A stretch of DNA of 64,000 nt from Macrostomum hystrix. Its lineage: Eukaryota; Platyhelminthes; Macrostomidae. The notes beneath the pieces were generated by a model. The model made no database searches, was not told the origin of the DNA, and saw only the letters and a program-made list of their open reading frames with translations. Within the stretch, counting starts at the first letter, position 1. The number at the start of each line of letters is the position of its first letter. Where the stretch lies: assembly GCA_950097015.1 (NCBI GenBank), contig CATNEN010000007.1:12673001-12737000 (forward strand), written 5' to 3'. Both the position numbers and the translations under genes were made by a program. Of the stretch, positions 11,002 through 22,022 are shown one piece after another.

Positions 11002-11981
11002 TGAGGTGCATTCAAAAAGTTCTTTTCGGTCCTTTGGCATTGTTTTGTAAATGACACACAGAACAAACTTTTTTCGAATGCTAGGCCCCTACAAGTTAAG
11101 TTTATGGCCTAAACCTTCCTAAGTTTTTAAGCCTTAGCTGGTGACTGTGTCTGAGCTACATGCATTTTTTTAAGCTACCCATCTATTTCTTGGCCATGGC
11201 AGAATCTTTTTCAAAGCAAGACGTTCGGAGCTTGATGAAGTTCCAATTCCTGCAAAGAAAGAAACCTCCGGAGATGTTTAGAGAGCTTCAGCAAGTGTTT
11301 GGTGACAGTGCACCAACTGAACAGACTGTTCGAAAGTGGTTCCTGTTGTTCACTGAAGGCAGAGAGAGCATCAAGGACAACGACCGCTCTGGAAGACCAA
11401 TGACTGCCACCAATGAGACCATGGTGAAGAAAGTGCAGGAGCTCCTGGATGATGATTGGCAACTGACTTGTGAAGAGCTGTCAGAAGATGTTGGAGTGTC
11501 AGTTGGCAGTGTGCACACCATTCTGACAGAGCGTCTCAACCTGCAGAAGAAATTCAGCAAGTGGGTGCCACACCTGCTAACAGGTGAGCAGAAGATGCAA
11601 TGTGCTCTGGCCGCCACCAACCACCTGTGCCATTTCCAGCGAGAAGGAGAGAATTTTCTTTCGTCTACCCTACTTGCCCGATTTGTCACCCTGTGACTTC
11701 TTCCTATTCCCATCTGTGAAGAAGCACTTTTAGGGCATTTGATTCGACAACATCGAGCACATCAAAGCTGCTTGCCAAGGTGCGGTGCGTGAAATGGACG
11801 CAAGAGGTGTGGGTACTGGAATCAGAGGTCTGGTGCATCGCTGGCAGAAGTGCAAGGACATTGGTGGTGAATATGTTGAGTGACCAAATGACATTGAATG
11901 ACCTAACCATGTTTTCATTGTTCCATATGTTTTTTGTTAATTTTTGCTGAGCACCGAAAATAACTTTTTGAATGCACTTCG
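11002..11981 (+). mobile_element. Mariner-family transposon, internally deleted copy with intact ends
   Basis: The terminal inverted repeats match over about 30 bases: the left begins TGAGGTGCATTCAAAAAGTT, and the right, read in reverse, has GAAGTGCATTCAAAAAGTTA. The element is bounded by TA dinucleotides at 11000-11001 and 11982-11983, the usual mariner target duplication. At about 980 bp it is shorter than the roughly 1.3 kb of intact mariners. The missing part is internal, and the ends should still be recognisable to a transposase made elsewhere. Confidence 0.85.
11196..11883 (+). pseudogene. Mariner transposase remnant lacking most of the catalytic domain
   Basis: The frame opens MAESFSKQDVRSLMKFQFLQ and runs through the N-terminal helix-turn-helix region (TEQTVRKWFLLFTEGRESI, then DRSGRPMT) and a second HTH (LTCEELSEDVGVSVGSVHTI), up to WVPHLLTGEQ. 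Near 11650 the sequence jumps, with a frame change, to the C-terminal LPDLSPCDFFLFP motif that holds the third catalytic aspartate. It then continues with at least two stop codons to GGEYVE. The segment with the first two catalytic aspartates is missing, so the copy cannot encode an active enzyme. Confidence 0.85.
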
Positions 11982-12199
11982 TATATGGCACACATTGTTA
12001 TACTAGTATATTAATGTAAAATAAAAATACATGCCATTAAGTAACAGAACATACCCTAAACATGTTAATGTAGGGGTGCAAAATGTATGGCATGAAAATT
12101 TTTATCAAACCCTGGCTTAGCAAGTCAACTTGCTTGGTGCACTAACCCCACCTTAACTAGACTTAGAGTTTAGTTGTAATCAAAATTTTCCTATATCTG

Positions 12200-12575
12200 T
12201 AACCATATCTTTGTTTCCAAAATTTTCTTATAGCCTGTCCATATCAATATCCACATACATGTGCAACCTCCCAAATCTTAGCTGGCCGTGGGACATAGTT
12301 TTTGCTCTATTTACGACTTTCATTGCTCTATTTACGACTTAGTTTGTTTCATTGCTCTATTTACGACTTAGTTTGTTTCATTGCTCTATTTACGACTTAG
12401 TTTGCTCTCATTTGCTCTCTTTTTCTCTCCCCTTTTTCCTCTTCTTCACGCCTTCCTTTTTTGTCCCTTGGTCCCCCCTTTGATTTTTTTGTGCTTGGTT
12501 GATTCGTTTTTGCAACTTACCTTGCTTGGCCCTCATTTCACCCAGCCAGTTCGGCCGGGTGTTGCGCATGTATGA
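12200..12575 (+). repeat. Dispersed repeat, copy 1 (minisatellite core, pyrimidine tract, conserved 3' part)
   Basis: Order of parts: ACATACATGTGCAACCTCCC, then GGGACATAG, then four 29-bp units containing CTCTATTTACGACTTAGTTT (12300-12405). A T/C-rich tract (12407-12490) follows, and then an end with TTTTTTGTG, ACTTACCTTG, CATTTCACC, GGGTGTTG and GTATG. The same parts occur in the same order at about 52190-53005. This points to a non-autonomous transposon or other dispersed family with an internal array that differs between copies. No ORF or terminal inverted repeat was found. Confidence 0.55.
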
Positions 12576-13261
12576 ATATCCATATCCAAACCTAAAATTT
12601 TTCTAAATTTCCAATAATCTCCAAAGCAGTAGCATCTCTTAAATCATGTGTGTTACTATCATATGGATACATGTAACTCAGAGAAATGGAATAATATATA
12701 TAGTTTGTTCTCTTTTCCATAGTATCTAATATACTAAAAATGAAATGGTTGCTTGCTTGCTTGCTTGCTTGTAATTGATTTTCTCCCGAACGGCTCAACC
12801 GATTTTCACCATTTCTTCACCAAAGGATGCTAAATATGGGCAGAATTTTACACGTATTTTTAATAAGCTTAACTTCATTGTTAAGGGGATTAAATATTCG
12901 AAAAACTGTTTTAGATAGGATTTTTAATGCATTGCATCAGAGCCAGTTTTGTCAATGTGCATTCCACTGCCAATTTTAATGATTGCATCAGGGCCAGTTT
13001 TGTTAATAGTGAGTACACTGATAAGAATTTCACTGTGTCAAATGTACATAGCTATGCCAACCCCACTGACGAGACAGTCAGTACGAATTTATAAATAGAT
13101 TACATCACAGCTTTTCTCACCCGTGTGTGTGTGTGTGTGTGTTTGATTTGAATAGGTAAAATGTGCATAGCAGACTTCAATTCAACGATATATTGAGACA
13201 TCTACTCCTTTCTTACTACAACATATAAATCATCAAATCTTTAACAAAATTTCAATCGAGA
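12576..13261. other. Gene-free stretch with simple repeats
   Basis: Contains a GCTT microsatellite (about 12747-12772) followed by a segment with CCGAACGGCTCAACCGATTT, which has the look of a dispersed repeat. The phrase GCATCAG.GCCAGTTTTGT occurs twice near 12935-13000, and a TG microsatellite lies at about 13123-13143. No gene is seen. Confidence 0.4.
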
Positions 13262-14200
13262 AAAGTGTCCAACAGTTTTTTAAATGTCCAACAGTTTTTT
13301 AAATGTCCTACAGTTTTCTACATGTGTTTACCAGTATTCTAAATGTGTTTACCAGTATTCTAAACGTGTTTACCAGTATTCTAAAAGTGTTTACCAGTTT
13401 TCTACATGTGTTTACCAGTATTCTAAATGTGTTTACCAGTATTCTAAAAGTGTTCACCAGTATTCTAAAAGTGTTTACCAGTATTCTAAATGTGTTTACC
13501 AGTATTCTAAAAGTGTTTACCAGTATTCTAAAAGTGTTTACCAGTATTCTAAAAGTGTTTACCAGTATTCTAAATGTGTTTACCAGTATTCTAAAAGTGT
13601 TTACCAGTATTCTAAAAGTGTTTACCAGTATTCTAAATGTGTTTACCAGTATTTTAAATGTGTTTATCAGTATTCTAAATGTGTTTACCAGTATTCTAAA
13701 TGTGTTTACCAGTATTCTAAATGTGTTTACCAGTATTCTAAATGTGTTTACCAGTATTCTAAAAGTGTTTATCAGTATTCTAAATGTCTTTACCAGTATT
13801 CTAAATGTGTTTACCAGTATTCAAAATGTGTTTACCTGTATTCTAAATGTGTTTACCAGTATTCTAAAAGTGTTTACCAGTTTTCTAAATGTGTTTACCA
13901 GTATTCTAAATGTGTTTACCAGTATTCTAAATGTTTTTACCAGTATTCTAAATGTTTTTAACAGTATTCTAAATGTTTTTAACAGTACTCTAAATGTGTT
14001 TACCAGTATTCTAAATGTGTTTACCAGTATTCTAAATGTTTTAATAGTATTCTAAATGTGTTTACCAGTATTCTAAATGTGTTTACCAGTATTCTAAATG
14101 CTTTTTACCAGTATTCTAAATGTGTTTAACAGTTTTCTAAAACTGGGTCTCGGTATTCTAAATGTGTTTTATAGTTCTCTAAATGTGTCTAAAAGTTTTC
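13262..14200. repeat. Minisatellite, 19-bp unit (TGTTTACCAGTATTCTAAA)
   Basis: About 48 copies, with the main variation at AAATG/AAAAG. Two plus-strand frames stay open for over 200 codons (repeats VYQYSKC and FTSILNV) because the 19-bp unit lacks stops when read through three phases. They are repeat artefacts. The array degenerates near 14100-14200 and runs directly into the next, unrelated array. Confidence 0.95.
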
Positions 14201-14203
14201 TAA

Positions 14204-15160
14204 GTGTGGATTAACTGCTGGGGAGGAATTACTGCTCTGCTGCTGGGGGGGAATTACTGCTCTGCTGCTGGGGGGATTACTGCTCTGCTGCTGGGGGGGA
14301 TTTACTGCTCTGCTGCTGGGGGGGAATTACTGCTCTGCTGCTGGGGGGATTACTGCTCTGCTGCTGGGGGGGAATTACTGCTCTGCTGCTGGGGGTGGGG
14401 GGAATTACTGCTCTGCTGCTGGGGGGGGGGAATTACTGCTCTGCTGCTGGGGGGGAATTACTGCTCTGCTGCTGGGGGGGAATTACTGCTCTGCTGCTGG
14501 GGGGATTACTGCTCTGCTGCTGGGGGGAATTACTGCTCTGCTGCTGGGGGGGAATTACTGCTCTGCTGCTGGGGGGAATTACTGCTCTGCTGCTGGGGGG
14601 GAATTACTGCTTTGCTGCTGGGGGTGGGGGGAATTACTGCTCTGCTGCTGGGGGGGGAATTACTGCTCTGCTGCTGGGGGGGGGGGAATTACTGCTCTGC
14701 TGCTGGGGGGGAATTACTGCTCTGCTGCTGGGGGGATTACTGCTCTGCTGCTGGGGGGAATTACTGCTCTGCTGCTGGGGGGGAATTACTGCTCTGCTGC
14801 TGGGGGAATTACTGCTCTGCTGCTGGGGGGGAATTACTGCTTTGCTGCTGGGGGTGGGGGGAATTACTGCTCTGCTGCTGGGGGGGGGAATTACTGCTCT
14901 GCTGCTGGGGGGGAATTACTGCTCTGCTGCTGGGGGGGAATTACTGCTCTGCTGCTGGGGGGATTACTGCTCTGCTGCTGGGGGGAATTACTGCTATGCT
15001 GCTGGGGGGGAATTACTGCTCTGCTGCTGGGGGGAATTACTGCTCTGCTGCTGGGGGGAATTACTGCTCTGCTGCTGGGGGGGATTACTGCTCTGCTGCT
15101 GGGGGGGGAATTACTGCTCTGCTGCTGGGGGGAATTACTTCTCAGCAGCTGGGGAGACAC
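14204..15160. repeat. Minisatellite, about 24-30 bp G-run unit (GAATTACTGCTCTGCTGCTG plus G5-G10)
   Basis: About 36 copies in which a constant ATTACTGCTCTGCTGCTG is followed by a G run that varies from five to ten, some as GGGGGTGGGGGG. The variable runs account for the unit-length differences. The plus strand is strongly G-skewed and could form G-quadruplexes. The ORFs across it (ITALLLG / NYCSAAG) come from the repeat. Confidence 0.95.
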
Positions 15161-16612
15161 TGGTTTTTTACTGCTGAGGGGATAGTTTTCACATGTACTT
15201 AAGTAGCATTAAGCTGAGTTGTATCAAACGTAAGTTACTTGTGTAATTTTGCCCCGATGGGGCTCTTGGTGTACAGACTGAATGTGTCAGACAGACTATT
15301 TTTGTATTTAGTGAGAATTCAAATTTTCGTCGAATTGCAATCACATACGAGTGTATATTTGCAATCAGGGAAATTAATACTGACGACATGAGTTTTCATT
15401 TTTGTTTCCTTTCAGGTGTATTTTGTCCTTCTGCATTACACAATATTTTTGTTTGAACAGTAGTGCCCCCCAAAGGGGGGCTTAGTGTGCTAGTTATTTG
15501 CTAAACACAATCTTCATTATAATATATTTTATGAACCATTGATTAAAAGAGAACTTAATTTTTGTCTTTCATATTTATATTTATCTAGAAAGTGGAAGCC
15601 AAAAGACCAATGTGTATTGGAATTGCAAAGCCAGGGAGACTGTAGCCAACAAGAATTCAAGCATTTCTTGGGATACAACAGGTTTGGTATGAAATCCCCA
15701 TCCCATAAGATCCAAATAGCAATATTTAGCGATATCCATAGCTATGGCAGAACTGTAACTAGAAGGTTGAGTGGTGTTGAGTATGGCTTTACTAGCACTT
15801 GCTAGTCAAGTGCAGTCTGGTTGCTGAAATACAGTAAATATTTTTGTGCTAGAAAGTTTAAATATAACATAATAGCTCGTTGGCTAGATTATTAGATCAG
15901 CACTTAACAGTAAAACTACCAGCTAAGAGAAGTCCCACCTTGGTATAAAAACAGGATGCGAAATGGCTTGGTAGTCCTACTGTTAACAATGAAATTAAGT
16001 ATATTCTTTTTTGTAGGTATTAAAAATGACAAATGTATATGATTAGTTGTCATTGTTATTTAGTAAAAATATCACAGAGATGTATTGCTTAAACTATAAA
16101 TTTTTTTTTTGTGATTTAAAAGAAAAAATACTTGTGCATTCGTGTGAAGGACTTCAAGTATATTATACTATGCACAGTTTGTATGTTAAGATTGGACAAG
16201 GTTTCTGTAAAGTGTGTAGCATCTTAGATAGTTTACTTAGAATTGCTCCAATCAATGATACAGAGAAGGTCAATCAGCTCATCATCGCAACATTATGTAT
16301 CCATCGCAAGTGGGTTTTCACTGATTGATGCGAAATGACTATAAATGAGACAAGCATTAAAAGCATGACAAAAATTAACTTAATCACATACTGACCAACC
16401 TTATATTATGGTACATACATTATGGTACGAATATTCTCTAATAGTATTTTTGTCTATACATGTTCCTAGTCTTACAAAATTAGTTAGTTTTAGTAGCAAT
16501 AAATGCAGCTTTTCTTTTTCTAGAGGTCCTTTGGCTATTTGGTTGTCTAATTTTTAATCTTTGTACAATTATTTGTCAAAAAAGAAAATAACGGGATTCT
16601 CTTTGAATTTAG
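15161..16612. other. AT-rich gene-free stretch 5' of the first recognised NDUFS3 exon
   Basis: No exon could be recognised here. The initiator exon of NDUFS3 may lie in this stretch, because the first exon found (16613) needs an upstream exon ending in phase 1. Several short ORFs exist without family features. Confidence 0.35.
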
Positions 16613-17483
16613 GTCTTACGAATCAAGTCAGGCGAGGCCTTTGCACCGAGAAGAAAGTCCGTAAGTTTATTTTCAATTTAGTTGTTTACCCTTTGTAAAC
16701 TTTTTAGTAGTTCAGGAACTAAATCCTATTTTACTACTCTGGGCTGACTGCAAAACCTGCAGGTGGTGAAAAGTTACCCTAGTTATTCTCCCGTCCGCTC
16801 AATTCGCAGCCACTGTCCGCTATTCGGATCCGAGCTTGCGCGAGCCGCTGAAAGTGTTCGGTAAATACGTCGGCGAGTGCATGCCCAAGTTTGTTCAGGC
16901 GGCCGACGTGACCAGCTTCGATGAGCTGGAGATCCTTGTCCACCCTGAGGGCGTCGTGCCTGTGCTGTCGTTCCTCAAGGACCACCACGCCGGCCAGTTC
17001 CTCAACCTGAGCGACATCTGCGCCGTGGATGTGCCCAGCCGGCAGTACCGCTTCGAGGTGGTGTACAATCTGCTCTCACTGCGCTACAACTGCCGGGTGC
17101 GCGTCAAGACCTACACTGACGAGCTCACCCCGCTGGAGTCCAGCTGCTCCGTGTTCCACGGCGCCAACTGGTACGAGCGCGAGATATGGGACATGTTCGG
17201 CGTGTACTTCACCAATCACCCCGACCTGCGGCGCATTCTCACCGACTACGGCTTCCAGGGCCACCCGTTCCGCAAGGACTTCCCGCTGGTTGGCTACAAT
17301 GAGTACCGCTACGATGACGAACAGAAGCGGGTGGTGATCGAGCCTGTGGAACTGGCACAGGACTTCCGCAAGTTCGAATACTCCACGCCCTGGGAGGTAT
17401 TCCCCAACTACCGGGACTCGGACAAGAATGTGCGCAAGGAGGGCGGCGGTGGCGGCGCCAGTGACGGCGCTGCTCCGAAGTGA
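16613..17483 (+). CDS. NDUFS3: NADH dehydrogenase iron-sulfur protein 3 (complex I 30 kDa subunit), 5' end missing
   Basis: Exon 16613-16660 (phase 1 at both ends) encodes [15 protein letters not shown], rich in basic residues and lacking acids at its start, fitting the end of a mitochondrial presequence. Exon 16810-17483 holds the mature protein to the stop. It contains [27 protein letters not shown] and [11 protein letters not shown], and the family signature [32 protein letters not shown] and [11 protein letters not shown] follow. NDUFS3 is a core subunit of the peripheral arm of respiratory complex I in the mitochondrial matrix. The C-terminus has an extra Gly-rich stretch ([13 protein letters not shown]). 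The exon is strikingly GC-rich against AT-rich flanks. The first exon with the start codon was not found. Confidence 0.93.
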
Positions 17484-18118
17484 CCGCCCGGGTGACGACT
17501 TTGAAATGATTCAAGCGAAACTTTTTCGTTAAGGTCTTTTGAAGCTGTTTAGGCTAAGTGGGGTGGGACTGACTGTTTATTTAGATGTGTATAGTTTTAG
17601 AAACGCTACCGTATTTTTTCCCGTTCTCCTCAGTAGACGCTAAGTTTGTGTTCGTTCTTCGCCTAAGTTTGCAGTCGGCTCAAGCTAGAGCGGGGGACAT
17701 CCTACTCGATGTAGAAATTCATAGATTTGCCACTCGTCAAATCTACTGTTAGTAGTTAATGGTAATCTGGTTTAGTAAATTGGCTAAGAAAACAATGGCG
17801 CTCTGTTGCGCACGGATCGGAACTTATCCGTATATAGCGCTATGTTTGTCTCATTGCTTAAATGCTTTCACTGAATGATATAGCTATATAAATACAATCT
17901 AGACGCAGACAAACCGCAGACTCTCAGAAGTCATAGTTATACGCCTGCATTCTCCTCACTTGCTTTATTTTACTTTTGTCTTTGCTAAGCCTGTGTTCTG
18001 CTCACGGCAGATGGGTTGGGCGCATTGTGTACAGCTTCGGGTTTCGCATTCAAAACATTGGGAGTTTGATCCTGTTTCCTCTCCAACTCCAGCCACCGGC
18101 CCCACAAACTGCTGACCC
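17484..18118. other. NDUFS3 3' UTR and intergenic stretch
   Basis: Non-coding sequence after the NDUFS3 stop. A variant poly(A) signal AATACA near 17891 is possible. The minus-strand ORFs at 17965-18355 have no domain features; they overlap a small plus-strand ORF that looks better. Confidence 0.35.
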
Positions 18119-18298
18119 ATGAAAAGTAGCGAAGCTGTCGATTGCGTCCACCTGACCATGATGGTCAGCGAGAGGCTCCACTTTATTGACGACTTCTGGA
18201 ATATATCGGCCATTTTCCTGCTTGGTCCGCTGATCTTCTTGCTTTTGTTCTCCACGGCAGCGCTGTTCGTGACTAGCTACCAGAGGCGGAGTCACTGA
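18119..18298 (+). CDS. Possible 59-residue single-pass membrane microprotein
   Basis: An ATG-to-TGA frame begins MKSSEAVDCVHLTMMVSERL. It has one hydrophobic segment of about 20 residues (ISAIFLLGPLIFLLLFSTAA) and a short basic end (YQRRSH). An acidic/neutral N-terminus, one helix and a basic tail make a plausible single-pass topology. No family is recognised, and a random ORF of this size is common, so coding status is unproven. It lies between NDUFS3 and MED18 on the same strand. Confidence 0.3.
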   Translation: MKSSEAVDCVHLTMMVSERLHFIDDFWNISAIFLLGPLIFLLLFSTAALFVTSYQRRSH

Positions 18299-18747
18299 GT
18301 GTTCTCGGCTGCTGCGGCAAGTCGGGCTGTTGCTTGGAACAGGACGAATCTGCATTTACACCTTGGCCTGCGCCTGTCTTTTTAGTTAGGAATGAAAACT
18401 TTTTTTCATCGAGCCTCTTTTGATTTTCTTACTTCTAAAACCAGCATTTTAATCTTGCATTGTTTCATTTTTTAGTGTTTTTACTGTTTTACTAGACAGT
18501 TTCAAAGATAACATTATCTCTTGAACTTGCACTGCATTTGAACATTGATTTATTGCCCAAATTTAATTATCGTATGAAAAATTGTGTTTTGTGTTTCAAA
18601 AAAATGTTTCTCAAAAAACTTTTTTGTTGTCACTCGATTTTCATGTTTCATGCCTGTTAATCAGCTTTGTTTGATTCTTTCTTCGTCTTGGAGCTTTCAT
18701 TTTCTGTATTTCGAATTTGAATAATACTAAGATTTAGGTCAGCCTAA
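18299..18747. other. T-rich gene-free stretch
   Basis: AT-rich intergenic DNA with T runs and no ORF of note. It leads into the 30-bp array. Confidence 0.35.
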
Positions 18748-18749
18748 AT

Positions 18750-19195
18750 CTGGCTCATAGATTGCAGCTAGGATAAGCAACTGGCTCCTAGATTGCAGCC
18801 AGGATAGGCAACAGGCTCCTAGACTGCAGCCAGGATAGGCAACAGGCTCCTAGATTGCAGCCAGGATAGGTAATTCGCTCCTAGATTGCAGCTAGGAAAG
18901 GGAACTGGCTCCTAGATTGCAGCTAGGATAGGCAACAGGCTCCTAGACTGCAGCCAGGATAGGTAATTCGCTCCTAGATTGCAGCTAGGATAGGCAACTG
19001 GCTCCTAGATTGCAGCCAGGATAGGCAACAGGCTCCTAGATTGCAGCTAGGATAGGCAACTGGCCCCTAGATTGCAGCTAGGATAGGCAACTGGCCCCTA
19101 GATTGCAGCTAGGATAGGCAACAGGCTCCTAGATTGCAGCTAGGATAGGCAACTGGCCCCTAGATTGCAGCTAGGATAGGCAACTGGCTGATAAA
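18750..19195. repeat. Minisatellite, 30-bp unit (core CTCCTAGATTGCAGCTAGGA)
   Basis: About 15 copies of CTCCTAGATTGCAGCTAGGA followed by TAGGCAACTGG, with variants CAGG/TAGG and AACTGG/AACAGG/AATTCG. The array ends about 80 bases before the MED18 start codon, so it sits in the promoter or 5' UTR region of that gene. Confidence 0.95.
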
Positions 19196-19275
19196 TCGAT
19201 ACTATAAATGCTGCAGCTTATCTCCAGCAAAGTCGACAGCTCATTTTGAGTCTTCGATCCTGTTTTCTATTAGAC

Positions 19276-19884
19276 ATGCAGCAGCAGCAGCAGTCTGCGG
19301 ATCTGCGCCAGCGGGTGCCCAACACTGAGGTGTACCTGCAGGGCAGCGTGCTCAATCCGTTCCGCGACTACCTGCTGACCCGCCTCCGAGGCATCTGCGA
19401 CTCGGCCGGTGACGAGTTCAAAGACCAGGAGTCCGTCTACGCCTGCGCCCTGCCCGGCCAGAGCGTCACCCGCCTGCGCCTGCGCTGGAGCCTCCTACAT
19501 ACGCAGACGCCAGCCTACCTGCGCTACCTGGGAATTCCCGAGTCGGCCGACCAACGCGTCATGTCCCGCGCCGCCTACGAGGTGCCCGTGTGGCCTGTTG
19601 AGTCGGCCAGGCAGCTGTTGGAGGCCATGGGTTTCCAGCACGAGTTCGACCTTATCGCCGAGGGCAACATTTTCCGCCGCGGCCTGCTGAAGGTCACCGT
19701 CTATCGCGTGTACCGTCCAGGCGCTCCCAACCCGATAGCGCCCGAGTCCAGCCTGGTAGAGGTGTCAGGGCTGGGCTCGGCGTCCCTAACTACCGGCCTG
19801 GTGGAGTCTGTGCTGGCCATGCGGGACCAGCTTAAGTCTCTCATTGTGCTGAGCAAGTACGATCAGAAGGCACCTAAGTCCTAG
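19276..19884 (+). CDS. MED18: Mediator complex subunit 18
   Basis: A single frame of 202 residues (human 208) starts MQQQQQSADLRQ. The diagnostic N-terminal block YLQGSVLNPFRDYLLTRLRG is followed by FKDQESVYACALPGQ, WSLLHTQTPAYLRYLG and YEVPVWPVESARQLLEAMGF. FDLIAEGNIFRRGLLKVTVY matches the paired beta-barrel core, and VESVLAMRDQLKSLIVLSKYD the C-terminal helix. MED18 binds MED20 in the Mediator head module, which links activators to RNA polymerase II. The frame is also open upstream from a TTG at 19246, but the ATG at 19276 gives the normal length. TTTTCTATTAG just before it could be a splice acceptor for an upstream exon or leader. No intron interrupts the CDS. Confidence 0.93.
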   Translation: MQQQQQSADLRQRVPNTEVYLQGSVLNPFRDYLLTRLRGICDSAGDEFKDQESVYACALPGQSVTRLRLRWSLLHTQTPAYLRYLGIPESADQRVMSRAAYEVPVWPVESARQLLEAMGFQHEFDLIAEGNIFRRGLLKVTVYRVYRPGAPNPIAPESSLVEVSGLGSASLTTGLVESVLAMRDQLKSLIVLSKYDQKAPKS

Positions 19885-20144
19885 TGCTGAAACTTGAGCC
19901 AGCGATCAGGCAGCCGTTTGTTGTTCCAGTGAAAGTAGCGCATATTGGATTGTAGCATTTATGCTGCCGCACTTACCAAGCCTCTCACCTATTAGACCTC
20001 AAGCACATGCCATTGTACATACAGCTATGCGACTGTCAAGTTGCTGTCCTCACTTGTAAAAAATTTCTGCACTACATTGAATTAGTACTAATTGTCTTTC
20101 AGGTGTCTTGCCTTATTTCTTTAAGTCTTCTATCGACCACACGT

Positions 20145-22022
20145 CCTTTGGTCTGGACAGCCAGCCCAAGCAGTAATTAGGCAGCTATTGCATAGTATTC
20201 AGGACATCTAGCCTAAGCAGTAATTAGGCAACTATTGCATAGTATTCAGAACATCTAGCCTAAGCAGTAATTAGGCAACTATTGCATAGTATTCAGGACA
20301 GCCAGTAATTAGGCAGCTATTGCATAGTATTCAGGACAGCCAGTAATTAGGCAGCTATTGCATAGTATTCAGGACATCTAGCCTAAGCAGTAATTAGGCA
20401 GCTATTGCATAGTATTCAGGACAGCCAGTAATTAGGTAGCTATTGCATAGTATTCAGGACAGCCAGCCCAAGCAGTAATTAGGCAGCTATTGCATAGTAT
20501 TCAGGACAGCCAGTAATTAGGTAGCTATTGCATAGTATTCAGGACAGCCAGCCCAAGCAGTAATTAGGCAGCTATTGCATAGTATTCAGGACAGCCAGCC
20601 CAAGCAGTAATTAGGCAGCTATTGCATAGTATTCAGGACAGCCAGTCCAAGCAGTAATTAGGCAGCTATTGCATAGTATTCAGGACAGCCAGCCCAAGCA
20701 GTAATTAGGCAGCTATTGCATAGTATTCAGGACATCTAGCCTAAGCAGTAATTAGGCAACTATTGCATAGTATTCAGGACATCTAGCCTAAGCAGTAATT
20801 AGGCAGCTATTGCATAGTATTCAGGACAGCCAGTAATTAGGCAGCTATTGCATAGTATTCAGGACAGCCAGTAATTAGGCAGCTATTGCATAGTATTCAG
20901 GACATCTAGCCTAAGCAGTAATTAGGCAACTATTGCATAGTATTCAGGACATCTAGCCTAAGCAGTAATTAGGCAGCTATTGCATAGTATTCAGGACATC
21001 TAGCCTAAGCAGTAATTAGGCAACTATTGCATAGTATTCAGGACATCTAGCCTAAGCAGTAATTAGGCAGCTATTGCATAGTATTCAGGACATCTAGCCT
21101 AAGCAGTAATTAGGCAACTATTGCATAGTATTCAGAACATCTAGCCTAAGCAGTAATTAGGCAACTATTGCATAGTATTCAGAACATCTAGCCTAAGCAG
21201 TAATTAGGCGGCTATTGCATAGTATTCAGGACAGCCAGTCCAAGCAGTAATTAGGCAGCTATTGCATAGTATTCAGGACAGCCAGTCCAAGCCGTAATTA
21301 GGCAGCTATTGCATAGTATTCAGGACAGCCAGTCCAAGCCGTAATTAGGCAGCTATTGCATAGTATTCAGGACAGCCAGCCTAAGCCGTAATTAGGCAGC
21401 TATTGCATAGTATTCAGAACATCTAGCCTAAGCAGTAATTAGGCAACTATTGCCTAGTATTCAGGACAGCCAGTAATTAGGCAACTATTGCCTAGTATTC
21501 AGGACAGCCAGCCCAAGCAGTAATTAGGCAGCTATTGCATAGTATTCAGGACAGCCAGCCCAAGCAGTAATTAGGCAGCTATTGCATAGTATTCAGGACA
21601 GCCAGCCCAAGCAGTAATTAGGCAGCTATTGCATAGTATTCAGGACAGCCAGCCCAAGCAGTAATTAGGCAGCTATTGCATAGTATTCAGGACAGCCAGC
21701 CCAAGCAGTAATTAGGCAGCTATTGCATAGTATTCAGGACAGCCAGCCCAAGCAGTAATTAGGCAGCTATTGCATAGTATTCAGGACAGCCAGTCCAAGC
21801 AGTAATTAGGCAGCTATTGCATAGTATTCAGGACAGCCAGCCCAAGCAGTAATTAGGCAGCTATTGCATAGTATTCAGGACAGCCAGCCCAAGCAGTAAT
21901 TAGGCAGCTATTGCATAGTATTCAGGACATCTAGCCTAAGCCGTAATTAGGCAGCTATTGCATAGTATTCAGGACAGCCAGCCCAAGCAGTAATTAGGCA
22001 GCTATTGCATAGTATTCAGGAC
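20145..22022. repeat. Minisatellite, 47-bp and 38-bp units (core AGTAATTAGGCAGCTATTGC)
   Basis: About 41 copies of AGTAATTAGGCAGCTATTGC followed by ATAGTATTCAGGACA and a variable linker. The linker is GCCAGCCCAAGC, TCTAGCCTAAGC or simply GCC, giving long and short units. The two linker types occur in runs, showing block duplication. The array fills the MED18 3' flank and ends about 100 bases before the Tudor gene start codon. Confidence 0.97.

Noticed and set aside
13284-14055. Two plus-strand ORFs of 225 and 250 residues
   Set aside because: Products of the 19-bp minisatellite read in two phases.
14204-15202. 332-residue ORF (ITALLLG / NYCSAAG repeats)
   Set aside because: Frame shifts with each G-run length and contains only repeat peptides.
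20145-22022. Regular repeats that might suggest a CRISPR array
   Set aside because: Units are contiguous and nearly identical without unique spacers, and the window is eukaryotic.
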